A DNA stretch of 64,000 nucleotides from contig NC_091117.1 in NCBI RefSeq assembly GCF_040183065.1, positions 95,754,001-95,818,000 on the forward strand, given 5' to 3'. Origin of the DNA: Periplaneta americana (Eukaryota > Arthropoda > Insecta > Blattodea > Blattidae). The notes below the pieces were generated by a model. It was not told the DNA's origin and did not search any database. It saw only the letters and a program-made list of their open reading frames with translations. Below, in pieces: positions 1 through 11,590 of this stretch (positions within the stretch are counted from its first letter, which is position 1; each line of letters starts with the position of its first letter). A program made the position numbers and the translations under genes.

Positions 1-584
1 GTTTAGCCTCTGTTAGTCTGTAACCATAATAGATTGGACGATTTTTGGATTTGAAAATTTTTACTGCTATTGCTGTGTAGGTTAGATCCCACATTACAGT
101 CAAAATGTAAATAAGTTCAAGTTGATAATTATTTATTTCACCAGATAAAAAGTAAATAAATTTTGGTTACAGACTAACGCAAGCCATAGGTATGCTTAAA
201 TAATTGTAATTTATGATATATAATAATAGCATATTTTACCTCAAAAGTAGTGTTAGAAGTTCAAAAGCAAATAACAGCAGGTATCTACAACAGTGCAGTC
301 ATTACCAAACAGGTTTACCAACTTAAAAGCAGTGTTGCAAATGGGGCATTTTGAAATGAGCAAAATACCTTTCAAGACTCATTCTTTAAACTGGTGCTAA
401 AAGTAAGTGACATAACTTGATACCGGTAATACAAAAATTCATTCTGGAAATAAAAGTGTATTAAATTCTCTTTCATTTCATCTATAAAAATTGAAGATTC
501 AATAAAATCAGAAAATCAACATTTTTGTCCATTTTATCATGGAATTACCCAGTAATGAAATCGTACTTATTATAACATTCAGAT
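1..584. other. Anonymous AT-rich sequence
   Basis: I see no coding potential, RNA gene or recognisable repeat here. It is ordinary AT-rich intergenic or intronic sequence before the first SINE. Confidence 0.5.
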
Positions 585-595
585 TAATCTGTGAA

Positions 596-861
596 GTCCA
601 CACCTGTGGAGTAGGCCTAACGGCTAGTAAGTCTGGCCATGAAACCAGGTGGCCTGGGTTCGATTCCTGGTCGGGGCAAGTTACCTGATTGAGGTTTTTT
701 TCTGGGGTTTTCCCTTAACCCAATATGAGTAAATGCTGGGTAACTTTCGGTGTTGGACCCCGGACTCATTTCACTGGCACTATCACCTTCATCTCATTCA
801 GACGCTAAATAACCTAAGCTGTTGATAAAGCGTCGTAAAATAACCTACTAAAATAAAAAAA
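596..861 (+). mobile_element. tRNA-derived SINE, family A, complete copy
   Basis: A tRNA-like head has a B-box-like GGTTCGATTCC near 659. A body with TTACCTGATTGAGG and the CGTCGTAAAATAACCTACTAAA tail follows, ending in an A-rich stretch. The copy is flanked by an exact 11-bp target-site duplication, TAATCTGTGAA, at 585-595 and 862-872, so it inserted through LINE machinery. Three more copies lie at 1169-1387, 5358-5618 and 26069-26314. The A-box region is diverged, so Pol III activity is doubtful. Confidence 0.9.
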
Positions 862-1168
862 TAATCTGTGAACATATGCTTATAACGTTATAACACGTGA
901 CAAGCTTCCTGTTTCTACAGATTACAGCCGTACAGTTTTAGCAAAGTCAGCAGAAATCAAAGTCCAGTCCTTCAACAAGGCAGGAAGTTAGTTGCATTTC
1001 TAGTAAAGCCATTCTTACACAACATAGAATCTCCAGTAATCATTTACAATCCGTGTCTCTTATGAGACTTCTAATTGGTGATCATTTGAATTCCGATTTT
1101 CTATTGGTTCAATCAAAACAGACGATTCAAACCTTGAATATTGTAAGAGTTCCTTAAGTCTATATTAT

Positions 1169-1387
1169 TATTATTTATTGGATTATTTTACGACGCTGTA
1201 TCAACATCTCAGGTTATTTAGAGTCTGAATGAAATGAAGGTGATAATGCCGGTGAAATGAGTCCGGGGTCCAGCACCGAAAGTTACCCAGCATTTGCTCG
1301 TATTGGATTGAGGGAAAACCCCGGAAAAAACCTCAACCAGGTAACTTGCCCCAACAGGGATTCGAACCCGGGCCACCTGGTTTCGCG
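1169..1387 (-). mobile_element. SINE family A, 5'-truncated copy
   Basis: This is the reverse-strand copy of the SINE at 596-861. It stops inside the tRNA-like head, just past the B box, as expected of incomplete reverse transcription. An exact 12-bp duplication, AGTCTATATTAT, lies at 1157-1168 and 1388-1399. A 63-codon open frame over it is SINE sequence read by chance, not a gene. Confidence 0.9.
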
Positions 1388-1535
1388 AGTCTATATTATC
1401 CCAAGTGACAACAGGAAACGCCGATCCGAAATAATGGTTAAGAAATGATAGCGTGGTGTTCGGTCAGTCTTTTTAGAAGATTTGCGGGCAAAATAGCGTC
1501 ACTCTATTAAATCACAAAGGCGCGATTCGAGAACT

Positions 1536-1579
1536 TATAAAATGGACACGGAGCATCCAAAGCATGGTCATTAGTCATT
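1536..1579 (+). promoter_or_regulatory. Candidate TATA-type core promoter
   Basis: TATAAAA at 1536-1542 is followed about 32-40 bases later by two initiator-like TCATTAG motifs (1568 and 1575). About 60 bases further on a short open frame begins with ATG and ends at a perfect GTAAGT donor. The spacing fits an insect TATA promoter. This is inference from motif layout only; AT-rich DNA gives chance TATA boxes. Confidence 0.4.
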
Positions 1580-1635
1580 AGTCTTTGGTCAAGACAGCGG
1601 TTGTAACTTCCCGATGTCCAGAAGAAAGGCAGAAA

Positions 1636-1680
1636 ATGGCATCATCTCAGAATAGCACCAGGGTTCGCCCTACAGAAACT
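1636..1680 (+). CDS. Candidate first coding exon of an unidentified gene
   Basis: The frame starts at an ATG in the context AGAAAATGG and runs 15 codons (MASSQNSTRVRPTET). It ends exactly on a codon at ACT|GTAAGT, a consensus splice donor. With the TATA/initiator upstream this looks like a short first exon. I could not identify the next exon or the protein family; the peptide is too short. It may instead be a chance ATG plus donor. Confidence 0.35.
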
Positions 1681-2274
1681 GTAAGTAAAATTAACTGTTC
1701 AATTCTCATACTTTACAATTAGCAGCCATTATGATACTTCAGAAATAATATTTCAATTTCAATACTCTATATTTTTCTGTTTTAATTTGATATTTTGTTA
1801 ATAAACTTAGTAATAATGAATATTTAAACTTGTGATTATTTCGAAAGCCTGAGATCACATTCTAAATAAGGAATCCCTCCTATCTATAAGCAAGTATAGT
1901 ATATAAATCATGTCAGAGAGTTAGGAAATACAATGCAGTGTCTAATCCGTTTGTGTTATCTTGATAAATTTGTTGCTATGCCTAAAGGGTACAACACATT
2001 CATATCAGTAGTATAGGTATTGCTACAGTTCTTGAAGGATGACCTTTAACCTGTTGTTCAACTAGTGAGCCTCTTAGCTTATTGCTTTGGTTGAAACAAA
2101 AACCTCCGCCCATGTCCACATGATGCTACAAAAACAAATGCCACTGTCTGAATTAAATTCCACTGCACATAATACAATCTGAGATGCACTGTCGTGTGTC
2201 GTGAATGCTCTACTGGTGATCTACTATTATTTGATTAATTTTGTCATTATGTATCCAATCATTTCGAAACTGAA

Positions 2275-2752
2275 TTTGGTATAATTTTCCTCTATTCAAT
2301 ACCTAATTCCCTCTTTACCCTTTCCTATCCAGTCCTCTGACTGAACTCTTACTTTCTTCTACCCCGACGGCATTAGAGCATTCGAGGCCTAGGGGTTCAT
2401 TTCCCTTTCCTTCCTCCTCTTTCTACTTTTCTGTTCCTAGTGCTGACCTGCTATGGCACTAAAATCGTCCTTCAGTGGCTTAAGGAGGGAAAGCTGGTGA
2501 TCAACAAGATCTCCCAGCTAGGTCCATTGGACCCCGTCAACCAACAGCAGGTGTGGTCCTCCAGACATTCTGGGGGTTGTGTGTGAATGAAGTAGCCACC
2601 AAAACGTTAAAATATGGTGTTCACTTAAATTGGCTACAACTTGCCATTTAACGTGGCTGGCCATGATAATATCTTTGAAAAATATTGGAGTGCAAGAGGT
2701 CAAATGACTTTATTGTCAAACGCCTGGCATTAGAAAACAACAACAACAACAA
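2275..2752 (+). mobile_element. Retroposon with (CAA)n tail and 15-bp TSD
   Basis: The element ends in TTAGAAAA followed by CAACAACAACAACAA. The 15-bp sequence CATTTCGAAACTGAA is present at 2260-2274 and again at 2753-2767, an exact target-site duplication. The body holds no open frame and I recognise its 3' part as a common cockroach/termite repeat. It may be a 5'-truncated LINE end or a LINE-dependent SINE. Confidence 0.85.
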
Positions 2753-3002
2753 CATTTCGAAACTGAAATGGAAAACATTATGTAGCTGAAGTCGGGAAGT
2801 TATTATTCTACTGTATATGATTAGACCTACATGAAAAAAAAAGGCAAATCAAAGAGACCATCTGAAATGTTTAAAGAAATTCTGAAAATCCAAGAACAAA
2901 AGCAACTGGAGTGTCATCAAGTTTTGTTTACTGACAGAAGAAAGCATGCAGAGAAAGGAATGTCTTTCAACACTTCTGGAAAGAAACAATTGAGTCACCA
3001 GA

Positions 3003-3215
3003 ATAGCTTAGTTGGCTGAGGCACTTGCCTAACGATCCGGAGTTGTGGTCGGGCATGGGTTTGATTCCTGCTTGGGCTGATTACCTAAGTTGGGTTTTTT
3101 CCGAGATTTTCTCCAGTCTTAAGGCGAATAGTCATGTAATCTATGGCGAATCCTCGGCCTCATCTCGCCAAATACCATCTTTCTATCACCAATCCCATCA
3201 ACATTAAGCAAAACA
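3003..3215 (+). mobile_element. tRNA-derived SINE, family B
   Basis: The head TAGCTTAGTTGGCTGAGGC is A-box-like and GGTTTGATTCC is B-box-like. They are followed by the body GGCGAATCCTCGGCCTCATC, shared with the SINE split across 23398-25615. It sits inside the decayed DDE transposase, so it is younger than that element. I found no clear target-site duplication. Confidence 0.75.
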
Positions 3216-3742
3216 GTTTCCCCAAAAGGATAACAGAAATAGACCATTTCAATACATGCATCATTCACTGAGTAGTATATAATTTTTACATTATAGGAAA
3301 ATCTACATCAACAGTAGCATGATTTAAGGAGATATTAAATAAAGATATTAAATTATTAGGTTGCACTATGGGTTTTCATATAATAATCAAGACCTTAAGC
3401 TCAAGTGGGAAAAAAGCAAGATCAAATCAAATTGTTCTGATTGACTGATATGAAATTGGTTCATAACGCGAGAAATACCTGACATGTCTTCAAAATATAC
3501 AAAGCTAAAGGATGGCCAATGATACACACATACAAAGGGCTGATGAAAGCACCTGCGTATTGATGTACCCATAGCGAAAGGATAACATCTTATACTCATA
3601 ACTGTCCATGCAGATGGAAGGCAAGGTTTTATACCAAATGCTCTCATGTACAGATCTCAGCTGAAAACAGGAAATATTCCTAAACAAATGAACCCCGAAA
3701 ATTACACTGAATGGTTCCAAACGATGTTAATACCAAATTTAC

Positions 3743-4999
3743 AAATAACTGATTAAATGGCGATCTTACTCATGTTCACTGTGTAAGCATGTGCGGCTTA
3801 CAGCTGTTTCGGTGCTTCTTCACATCATCCTCAGAGCCTACTAGATCTCGGCGTCATCTCGAACTTCGCTGCCTGTTGTGTGGGTGCGTTTGATTGTTGA
3901 AAAGTGTTGAAATGTGGTGTCAAATAGTGTGTGTGTTCTGAAATTGATCTGTGTGTTGAGAATTTGATCAGGGTGTCTTTTAGTAGTGTGTCTGTATATT
4001 TCATATTGTTCTAGTGTGTCGAGTTTTTGGTTTTTGGGTTGTATGTGAAGGATTTCCATGTCTGTATTTATGTTATGGTATGTGTGGTTAGCATTTGTTA
4101 TGTGTTCGGCATATGTAGATGTATTGTGTCCTCTGGTTATTGCTTTAATGTGTTCTTTGTATCGAGTTTGGAATGATCTGCCTGTCAGTCCAATGTAGAA
4201 ACTGTCGCAACTATTGCATGTGAGTTTGTATACACCTGTGTGGTTGTATTTATTTGTTTGTGTGTTGAGATGTCTTTATAGTGTGTTTTCTGTTCTGTAT
4301 GCTATGTTGTATTTCTGTTTTCTGAATGAGGCTGCGATCTTGTGTGTGTTTTTGTTTTCGTATGTTAGTATGATGTATTTCTTGTGTTGTTGTGTTTGTG
4401 TTGTGTTTTGTGTGTTTTTGTCTTTGTTGAGTTTTTGTTTTGTCTTCCTTATGATGTTGTCTATTATGTTTGGGTTGTAACAATTTTCTTGTGCTATGTA
4501 TTTGATTGTGTTCACTTCTTCGTTGTAGTGTTGTTGGCTCATGGGTATGTTGAGTAATCTGTGTACCACTGTCCTGAATGCAGCATGTTTGTGTTGTGTG
4601 GGGTGATTAGATGTGTTGTGTAAGTGTGTGGTGGTGGTGGTTGGTTTTCTGTACATTTTGAAGGAGTGTTTGTTGTCTACTTTTGTTATGGTGATGTCTA
4701 GGAAATTTATGGAGTTATTGTTTTCGAGTTCCAGTGTGTATTGGAGTTTTGGGTGTATTTTGTTTATGTATTGGTGTAGTTTGTGTATTTGTCGTCTGTT
4801 TCCTTTGTACTGTATAGTATGAGTATGTCGTCTACGTATCTGTGCCAGTATATTATGTTGTCTGCAGATTTATTGTGTTCATTGTTGAGTATGTATGTTT
4901 ATTCTATGGTGTGTAAAAATATCTCTGCTAGTATGCTAGATATGGGTGATCCCATTGGCAATCCTTCTGTTTGGGTGTAGTATTTGTTGTTCAACATGG
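3743..4999 (-). mobile_element. Penelope-like retroelement, 5'-truncated (RT plus GIY-YIG)
   Basis: Read on the minus strand, the 5' side encodes YTQTEGLPMGSPISSILAEI and HRYVDDILILY, a reverse transcriptase with a YVDD active site. Next come INFLDITI and MYRKPTTTT, then a GIY-YIG endonuclease core, GVYKLTCNSCDSFYIGLTGR, near 4230-4170. A long C-terminal tail ends at 3841. At least one frameshift near 4770 and several stops make it inactive. An exact 11-bp duplication, ACCAAATTTAC, lies at 3732-3742 and 5000-5010, within the host transposase. Its 3' end carries a CTGAGGATGATGTG...CACCGAAAC segment resembling those of other Penelope elements. Confidence 0.9.
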
Positions 5000-5091
5000 A
5001 CCAAATTTACCTTCTAATGCTGTCCTAGTTATTGACAACGCATCATATCTTAACACCAATGCAGAAAAACTTCCAACATTAAATTCCTAAA

Positions 5092-5093
<2 letters not shown>

Positions 5094-5122
<29 letters not shown>
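5094..5122. repeat. (AT)n microsatellite
   Basis: About 14 AT units lie inside the decayed DDE transposase, just after its VIDNASYLN segment. Confidence 0.95.
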
Positions 5123-5357
5123 GACAGCCTGATTAACAAGAATCGTATCTCATTCAATTACAACAGCACTAAAACAAAATTATATAATTTAGGCTAATTA
5201 ATTAAAAAAAAAAAAAACATATTCGATTGACAGGATTGTTAGCAAAGAATAATCACACAAACTTAAGACTTTCAGTTCACTACACAGACTTGAATCTTTG
5301 GAGAGAGATCAAACACTGGGCTGGTAATAGGAAAGTAATATTTAAGATAAAAGATGT

Positions 5358-5618
5358 TTTTTTTTTATTTTAGTAGGTTATTTTACGACGCTTTATCAAC
5401 AGCTTTGGTTATTTAGCGTCTGAATGAGATGAAAGTGATAATGCCAGTGAAATGAGTCCGGGGTCCAGCACCGAAAGTTACCCAGCATTTGCTCATATTG
5501 GGTTGAGGCAAAACCCCGGAATAAACCTCAACCAGATAACTTGCCCCGACCGGGAATCGAACCTGGGCCACCTGGTTTTGCGGCCAGACGCGCTAACCGT
5601 TACTCCACAGGTGTGGAC
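5358..5618 (-). mobile_element. SINE family A, full-length copy
   Basis: A complete reverse-strand copy keeps the tRNA-like head (CACCTGTGGAGTAACGGTTA on the minus strand) and B box. It is flanked by the exact 10-bp duplication TAAAAGATGT (5348-5357, 5619-5628). Removing the SINE and one repeat rejoins the flanking transposase frame, which dates the insertion after that element. Confidence 0.9.
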
Positions 5619-6011
5619 TAAAAGATGTCGAAGACCTACATTTCAGTAAATCAGCAGAAAGAATGGGAAGATATATGCAATCACGTTGAAATAAATGAAC
5701 AGCGTTATTATGAGAAAGAAGATATTGTGGAAGAAAGAATTGAAAGATTCATAATTGAAGACAATGGAATGAAAATCAGTGAAAAAGATACGGAACATGA
5801 GAGGCACACAACAGAAGACAAGTAAGGTGACAAATTCATACCAGATGTGGAAAAAATAGGGGATGATTAACTTTTTGTACAAATATATGTACTGTTAGGC
5901 CTACAGTGTGTAATATTGCATATGATTAAAACAGTGAACCAGAGTAGTGTTCATTATATTTAGTAGTACTTATATTGTTACTGGTGATATAATCATCCAG
6001 ATTACATATGG

Positions 6012-6905
6012 CAGTGGTTCCCAAAGAGGAGTCACGACAATGATGAACATAAAAATAAAAGAAATTCAATAGTTATAAATTTAAAAAAAATAAGATATCT
6101 TCTCAAATCTGGACTTGATGCACACACTGATATAATTTCCAAATTCAAGGAGATTTGTCCTTTTGTTTTGATGGCAATCATAGACTAGAAACGTATTTTG
6201 CATAAATACGAGTTTGCAAATGCTATCAAAAATTTAGGAGCTTCTTTTGCAAGCTCGACATATTCATGCATTCTTTTGATCGAAAACTGATCTATGCTCC
6301 ATGAAAAAAAGTATAGTTTCAAAATTCCATTAATAGGTACATATTTCAAAGTCTTCCCTCAATACATATATCATACCATCTGTGAATGTCGCAAATGTTT
6401 TCAGTTTCTTCTAGAAAATACTCAAAAAGTTGTTTAAAATTGTGCAAATTTTGCATATCTTCATAAACAAATTCATTGCTGTGATTAACTGTCCGTTGTA
6501 CCTTATGGCATGTAGCATTTTCTTTGAGTTCTTTAATACACTGGAATGAATCAAATTTATTTAGTCAATTGATGTCGATTTCAACTCTGGCTGTTATTAT
6601 GTTAACATCTTGGCCTTGTCAACTACTATTATAAGGTTTAATTAAGTGTTCGAAAAATATGTCAGCAACGAAGGCCAGTGTAAGAAGTGAAATAGAATTC
6701 CAAAATAGGTTTGCATATTCCGATTTCTCATTTTGCAGGTACCAGTACATTAGTTGAATAAAATTATCGTTATTTCCGTTTTTATTGGAATTTGTATTTT
6801 TTAGGATTGGGTTAAGTAACGGTACAGTAGTGGGGGGGAAGGAGTCACATAGAAATGTCTCGATCAAAAGTGGATTGCCCCTTCAGAAAAGTTTGGGAAC
6901 CTCTG
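6012..6905 (-). mobile_element. hAT-family remnant with terminal inverted repeats
   Basis: The ends are CAGTGGTTCCCAAA and TTTGGGAACCTCTG, typical hAT-type inverted termini. The flanking octamers ACATATGG (6004-6011) and ACGTAAGG (6906-6913) match at 6 of 8 positions, so the 8-bp duplication is partly eroded. On the minus strand, frames such as LTLAFVADIFFEHL, GQDVNIITARVEID and LFEYFLEETENI fit the middle of a hAT transposase. The frame is broken, and at under 0.9 kb the copy is a deletion derivative. Confidence 0.75.
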
Positions 6906-6913
6906 ACGTAAGG

Positions 6914-8379
6914 AAAGTTAAGCAACTTGCATCTATGCTTCCATTATAAATTTTCATCCTTCTACAACAGTGATACTGGTACCTAGGGATGAATATGTTT
7001 TTCTTTGCATTGCTTATATTTTGAATAATCCACAACTATTATTCAATTGAATTTATATAACTGTCGTGAATAAAACACTGTTCTTTTGGCAGTCAAAAAT
7101 ACTGTAATGAGATCATTAAGCTTTTCTTTGAGAACGGAGCAAAAAGATTTTGCCTTTAACTTATTGCATGTCTTCCGATATATCAAATTTTTCTTTCCCT
7201 CTGAACTCTGGTATGTTTAATGTTTCATCTAGGGAAAAGCAAGTAGAACATATCTGTTTTCGGATTTTCAAACTCAATATTTAACAACAATGTCTGAAAA
7301 TTATAACGAAAATATTACATTCTTCTCGTTTTCTGTCATCATTTTGTCTCAGCATCATCCAGTCTCCACATTTTGTGTGTTTAGGTCGGAGATTCGGTAG
7401 CTATATACAAAAACCAGTTTTGCCTCTGGCTTAGTGATTTTCTATTTACTTTAATCCGTTTAATACACAGTTGACTATACAATAAACAACTACAGACTGT
7501 TTTTTTTTCTCTTCATGCATTTACACTTAGTGAACATTAATCACTAGTCAAACAAGTGGCAATAGATCATCTGACTTTCTTTTATAATTTATATATTCTT
7601 CGTACTCCGTGAAAGCTCTAATAACTTTCCTGTTATATGAGATTGTAAAATAGATTACAGAGAAGCACTATACTTTCTTCTCCATACATTATATTTAGCT
7701 CCTCAGACAATTCTGATGGATTTAACACAGTTAAGTGACAGAGACGATCATTTTAGTTAGTACTACTGTTTTGCAAATCTTCATTCATTCCTCTGTGAGA
7801 TGACTGAGTAATTAGTCTAATAATCTTAATTCTAAATTGGCAGCAAGACTCCTATACAACTGCTCTGCATTGATGCTTTGTATGTTATTGGATCTTGGTA
7901 GAGTCACAGATTTAAATTCACTTAACTTAGTCGTACTATTAGCTACCTTGGTGTAATGGCCTGGATTTTGCTGCAATGACTGAAATACTCTAATAGTTAT
8001 TTTTATCAGTTTATCTGCTGCTGGCGTGTCATTTCTCTCTTTCGGAGATCACATGAAAGATCAGCTAATTCTGTCAGTGCACTGAGCAGGACTTCTAAAT
8101 TTTCTACAAATTCTACATTTTCCAAATAAACCAGAATATTTAGTTCTTTCTTTCTGACCTCTTGTAACATCATTCCGAGTCTTTTCGAAATGAGAATATA
8201 AACTCTCAAAGTTTTTTCACATAGACTGCAGAGTTCTTTTAGTTAATGAAACCCACCGAATTGTGAACATTTTACCAATATGCAAAATACGTTAGCTACC
8301 CCAAACTTTTTCCACAGGTGTTTAGTTTTCTTTGGGGATTGACTGTATAAAGCATTTTTTCTAAAAATATGTTAATGCA
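6914..8379. other. No identifiable gene; possible old coding remnant on minus strand
   Basis: A 67-codon minus-strand frame at 8006-8209 (containing LNILVYLENVEFVENLEVLL) and short open stretches around it look weakly protein-like. I cannot name a family. The rest is AT-rich with no clear repeat. Confidence 0.3.
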
Positions 8380-9440
8380 GAAGGATACAGTACATCAGTT
8401 ATTCATAGCTTTCAAAAAGGCATATGACTCGGTTAAGAGAGAGGTTTTATATAACACTCTTATTGAATTTGATATTCCCAAGAAATTAGTTCGATTAATT
8501 AAAATGTGTCTCAGTGAAACGTGCAGTAGAGTCAGTATCTGTCAGATGCTTTTCAAATTCACTGCAGGCTAAAGTAAGGAGATGCACTATCACCTTGACT
8601 CTTTAATCTTGCTCTAGAATATGCCATTAGAAAAGTCCAGGATAAAAGAGAGGGTTTGAAATTGAGCGGGTTACATCAGCTCTTTATTTATGTGGATGAT
8701 GTGAATATATTAGGAGAAAATCCAAAATTATTAGGGAAAACAAGGAAATTTTACTTCAAGCAAGTAAAGCGATAGGTTTGGAAGTAAATCCCGAAAAGAC
8801 AAAGTATATGATTACCGGTATGTCTCATGACCAGAATACTGCATGAAATGGAAATACACAAATTGGAAATTTATCCTTTGAAGAGGTGGAAAAATTAAAA
8901 TATCTTGTAGCAACAGTACTGGTTGAGAAGCTTTTATCATCCAGTCTGCTTTCAAAAAAGCTGAAAGAATTTATAAAACAATTATATTACCAGTTCTTCT
9001 GTATTGTTGTGAAACTTGGACTCTCACTTTAAGAGAGGAGCAGAGGTTAAGGGTGTCTGAAAATAAGGTACTTAGGAAAATATTTGGGGCTAAGAGAGAT
9101 GAAGCTACAAGAGAATGGAGAAAGTTACACAATGCAGAACTGCATGCATTTTATTCTTCACCTGACATTAATTAGGAATATTAAATACAGAAGTTTGAGA
9201 TGGGCAGGGCATGTAACACGTATGAGGAATCCAGAAACGCATACAGTGTGTTAGTTGGAAGGCCGGAAGTAATAAGACCTTTGGGGAGGCCGTAGATAGG
9301 AGGATATTACAATGGATTTGAGGGAGATGGGATATGATGGTGGAGACTGGATTAATCTTCCCCAGGATAGGGACCGATGGTGGACTTATGTGAGGGCAGC
9401 AATGAAACTCCGGGTTCCTTAAAAGCCATAAGTAAGTACG
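8380..9440 (+). pseudogene. Decayed LINE copy, same family as 16781-19092
   Basis: The sequence parallels the reverse transcriptase at 17941-19080: [20 protein letters not shown] at the start, remnants of the YADD region near 8690, [17 protein letters not shown] near 9010 and the RWAGHVTRM-like C-terminus near 9200. It is 5'-truncated in the RT domain and has several stops and frameshifts. The 3' end, AAAAGCCATAAGTAAGTA, matches the AAGT-repeat tail of the family. Confidence 0.9.
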
Positions 9441-11590
9441 GATGAATAAAAAAGATAGAACCATTTGTTAGATTTCTCCATACTCTTATAACGAATTTCA
9501 TTCTGTAACTGTTTTTGTACAATTATGTACTCTTTGTAGGAACCATTTTCAGTGTCTTAATGATTTCAGTTTAGGAAAATGTAACAAGCTCCACAATACA
9601 AGTTTTCTATTCACAAAGACAATTTCAATTCCAATTCTCTTATTAGATCCCACATATGCAATATGCACGCTCTTTCCCTAAAGTCGAGCATCCAAATCAT
9701 TTGAATTATCTACTAGATCTGTACAGAAGGATAGACTTGCCTCCTATTTTGGATTTTCGATTTGTTCAGTAAATTAATTTTTTCCTCGTGAAAATTCTAC
9801 AATGATATGCCTTAGTTGAAAACCATCTTCTCAACACTTGCCACGGTTTAGCCATTGGACTTTACAATGATAACGTACTGGTATGTCAGTATAATGTGCA
9901 ACAAGAGAAATTAAAAATTCTCTGAACTGTTGATGACTGAGAGCACTTGTCAAAATAATTAGGTAGGTAATTTGTGGTTTTTACAACGGTATAAAATTAC
10001 ACTTTTCAGTGGCAAAAACTTTTAATACATAGGGCTTCTTCTTGAATTAGATATTGGATTGGAATTGGTTTTATTAACCGACTTCAATTCTGGTTTTAAA
10101 CATCCTACAAACCCATCTATAGTGATAAACTTTTACTACTTATGCTTTTGTTTTATCACAGGAAAAGCTTTTCATACAAGGGATCCAAATATTTTAATAT
10201 CACTTGATGCACAAGCCATAGCAGATTGTAGCACAACCAATGCTGTACGAGCAAGAGTTATTATTTCACCATCTTACCAGTGTTGCGCTGAGAGAGTGGT
10301 AGCAAGCATAAGACATGCTATTGGCGCCAGCAGATAAGCTTGACATGACTGGTTAAGGTGGACCAGTTGGGCTTATCTATAAGGGAAAAGAAAAAGCTAG
10401 GCTATAAATCGTTTACATATAAACAGATTTTTACTTCTATGAAACATGACTCAATGGCGGAACAGAAACTAAGTTATATAAACTAAGTTGATTTTATTGG
10501 TAATTCTTCAGAAAAAGTGAACCAAGGAGGCCCAATTTTTTATTCAATTATTGTCTTCTGCGAAGGCTATAAAATAGGTAGGCACGTGAATTTACTTTCC
10601 ACCTGTAAATACTTCCAACATAACAATCCAAAAATATTTATCTGTGTGTTCTTATGCATGGCTATAGCTGCGCCATATTGACTATAGAATGCCCTACCAT
10701 TTCTTCCTTTCCTCGAAATTTCTTCTCTCCCTGAACGCCCCTTGACGCATCACGAACGTAAATATTGCCATTCAAATCCAACACACGATTGCATAATCTA
10801 CTTTGCCAAGAGGTCCAGGTTGAATTACCGTATCTACTGGAGAATAAAAAAAATTTAGTTCACTTATGTTGATTTGTTTAGGCCTAAGTCCACACAATCC
10901 TAGAGGACACTGACTAGCTACGCTAATATTATTCTCATTGGACTTTACCAACAATAATATTCCTTCCTCTACCTATGCATAATTCAGTAGCCTATTTCTT
11001 TAAAATTGCGTTACCACATTAAAGTAAAATGCATTTATATACGTACTTGCCTTCTTGTCGAGACATAAATTACGTATCATATACAAAAGAAAATTTGAGT
11101 GGCGACGCCAATTTCACAGCGAAAATAGAGGTGGAAAGATGCTGCAAAAGTGGTGGCCAGTGGGAGTTGTGGGCAGGCAGATGAGATGAAATGGGTAAGC
11201 GGCAGGGAGGGACAGCGGTAGTTGAAGTGGAGTGCTGATGAAGGGCAGCCAGCTCAGAGGGACACTTGAGATGCATATAGATACAGAAATCACACCGACA
11301 CATATTACAGTACTGGTGGGATGCAGAAATAACAACACTGTCACCTATTACAATAGACCACACTAAAGACTATATCGAAACTTAACCCATATATGGTATC
11401 TCATTTCCATGCATTTCCTTATTGAGCAACGAGACAAAGCGGGTTTTTGTAAGGTCGAATCAGTCACAGATTAGGTTAGTTTAGGCTTTTAGTATGCCTT
11501 GCATATTAGGGTAACCCTTAAAAATGAAGTTGGAAAACTTTATGTCTCATCCCTCCAGTTTGTACTAATCATGAAGAAAACACATTGTGT
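9441..11590. other. No identified gene; one unexplained 92-codon frame
   Basis: The stretch is unannotated. A plus-strand open frame at 10059-10337 ends in a protein-like segment (KAFHTRDPNILISLDAQAIA) but matches nothing I know and has no clear splice signals. It could be a mobile-element remnant. Minus-strand frames at 11070-11363 look like chance. Confidence 0.3.

Larger units (their letters stand above)
2831..5825 (+). pseudogene. Decayed DDE-superfamily transposase, split by nested insertions
   Basis: Scattered frames on one strand match, in order, a transposase family I know from insect genomes. A basic N-terminal stretch lies at 2831-3000. An FYIIGKSTSTVA-like segment lies near 3280, and GFIPNAL with MNPENYTEWF and IPNL at 3620-3740. 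The second catalytic Asp is in VIDNASYLN at about 5030, an EIKHWAGNRKVIFK-like segment near 5310, and the C-terminal EWEDICNHVEINEQRYYEKED at 5660-5730. The copy is interrupted by a SINE (3003-3215), a Penelope-like element (3743-4999), an (AT)n run and a second SINE (5358-5618). Frameshifts and stops show it is dead. A related copy lies at 13108-14401 on the other strand. Confidence 0.7.

Noticed and set aside
1257-1448. 63-codon plus-strand open frame
   Set aside because: It is the SINE family A sequence read antisense; the same peptide recurs at 5452-5649 and 26021-26236 (the latter on the minus strand).
4214-4822. Cys/Val-rich plus-strand frames that look membrane-like
   Set aside because: Antisense of the Penelope-like protein on the minus strand.
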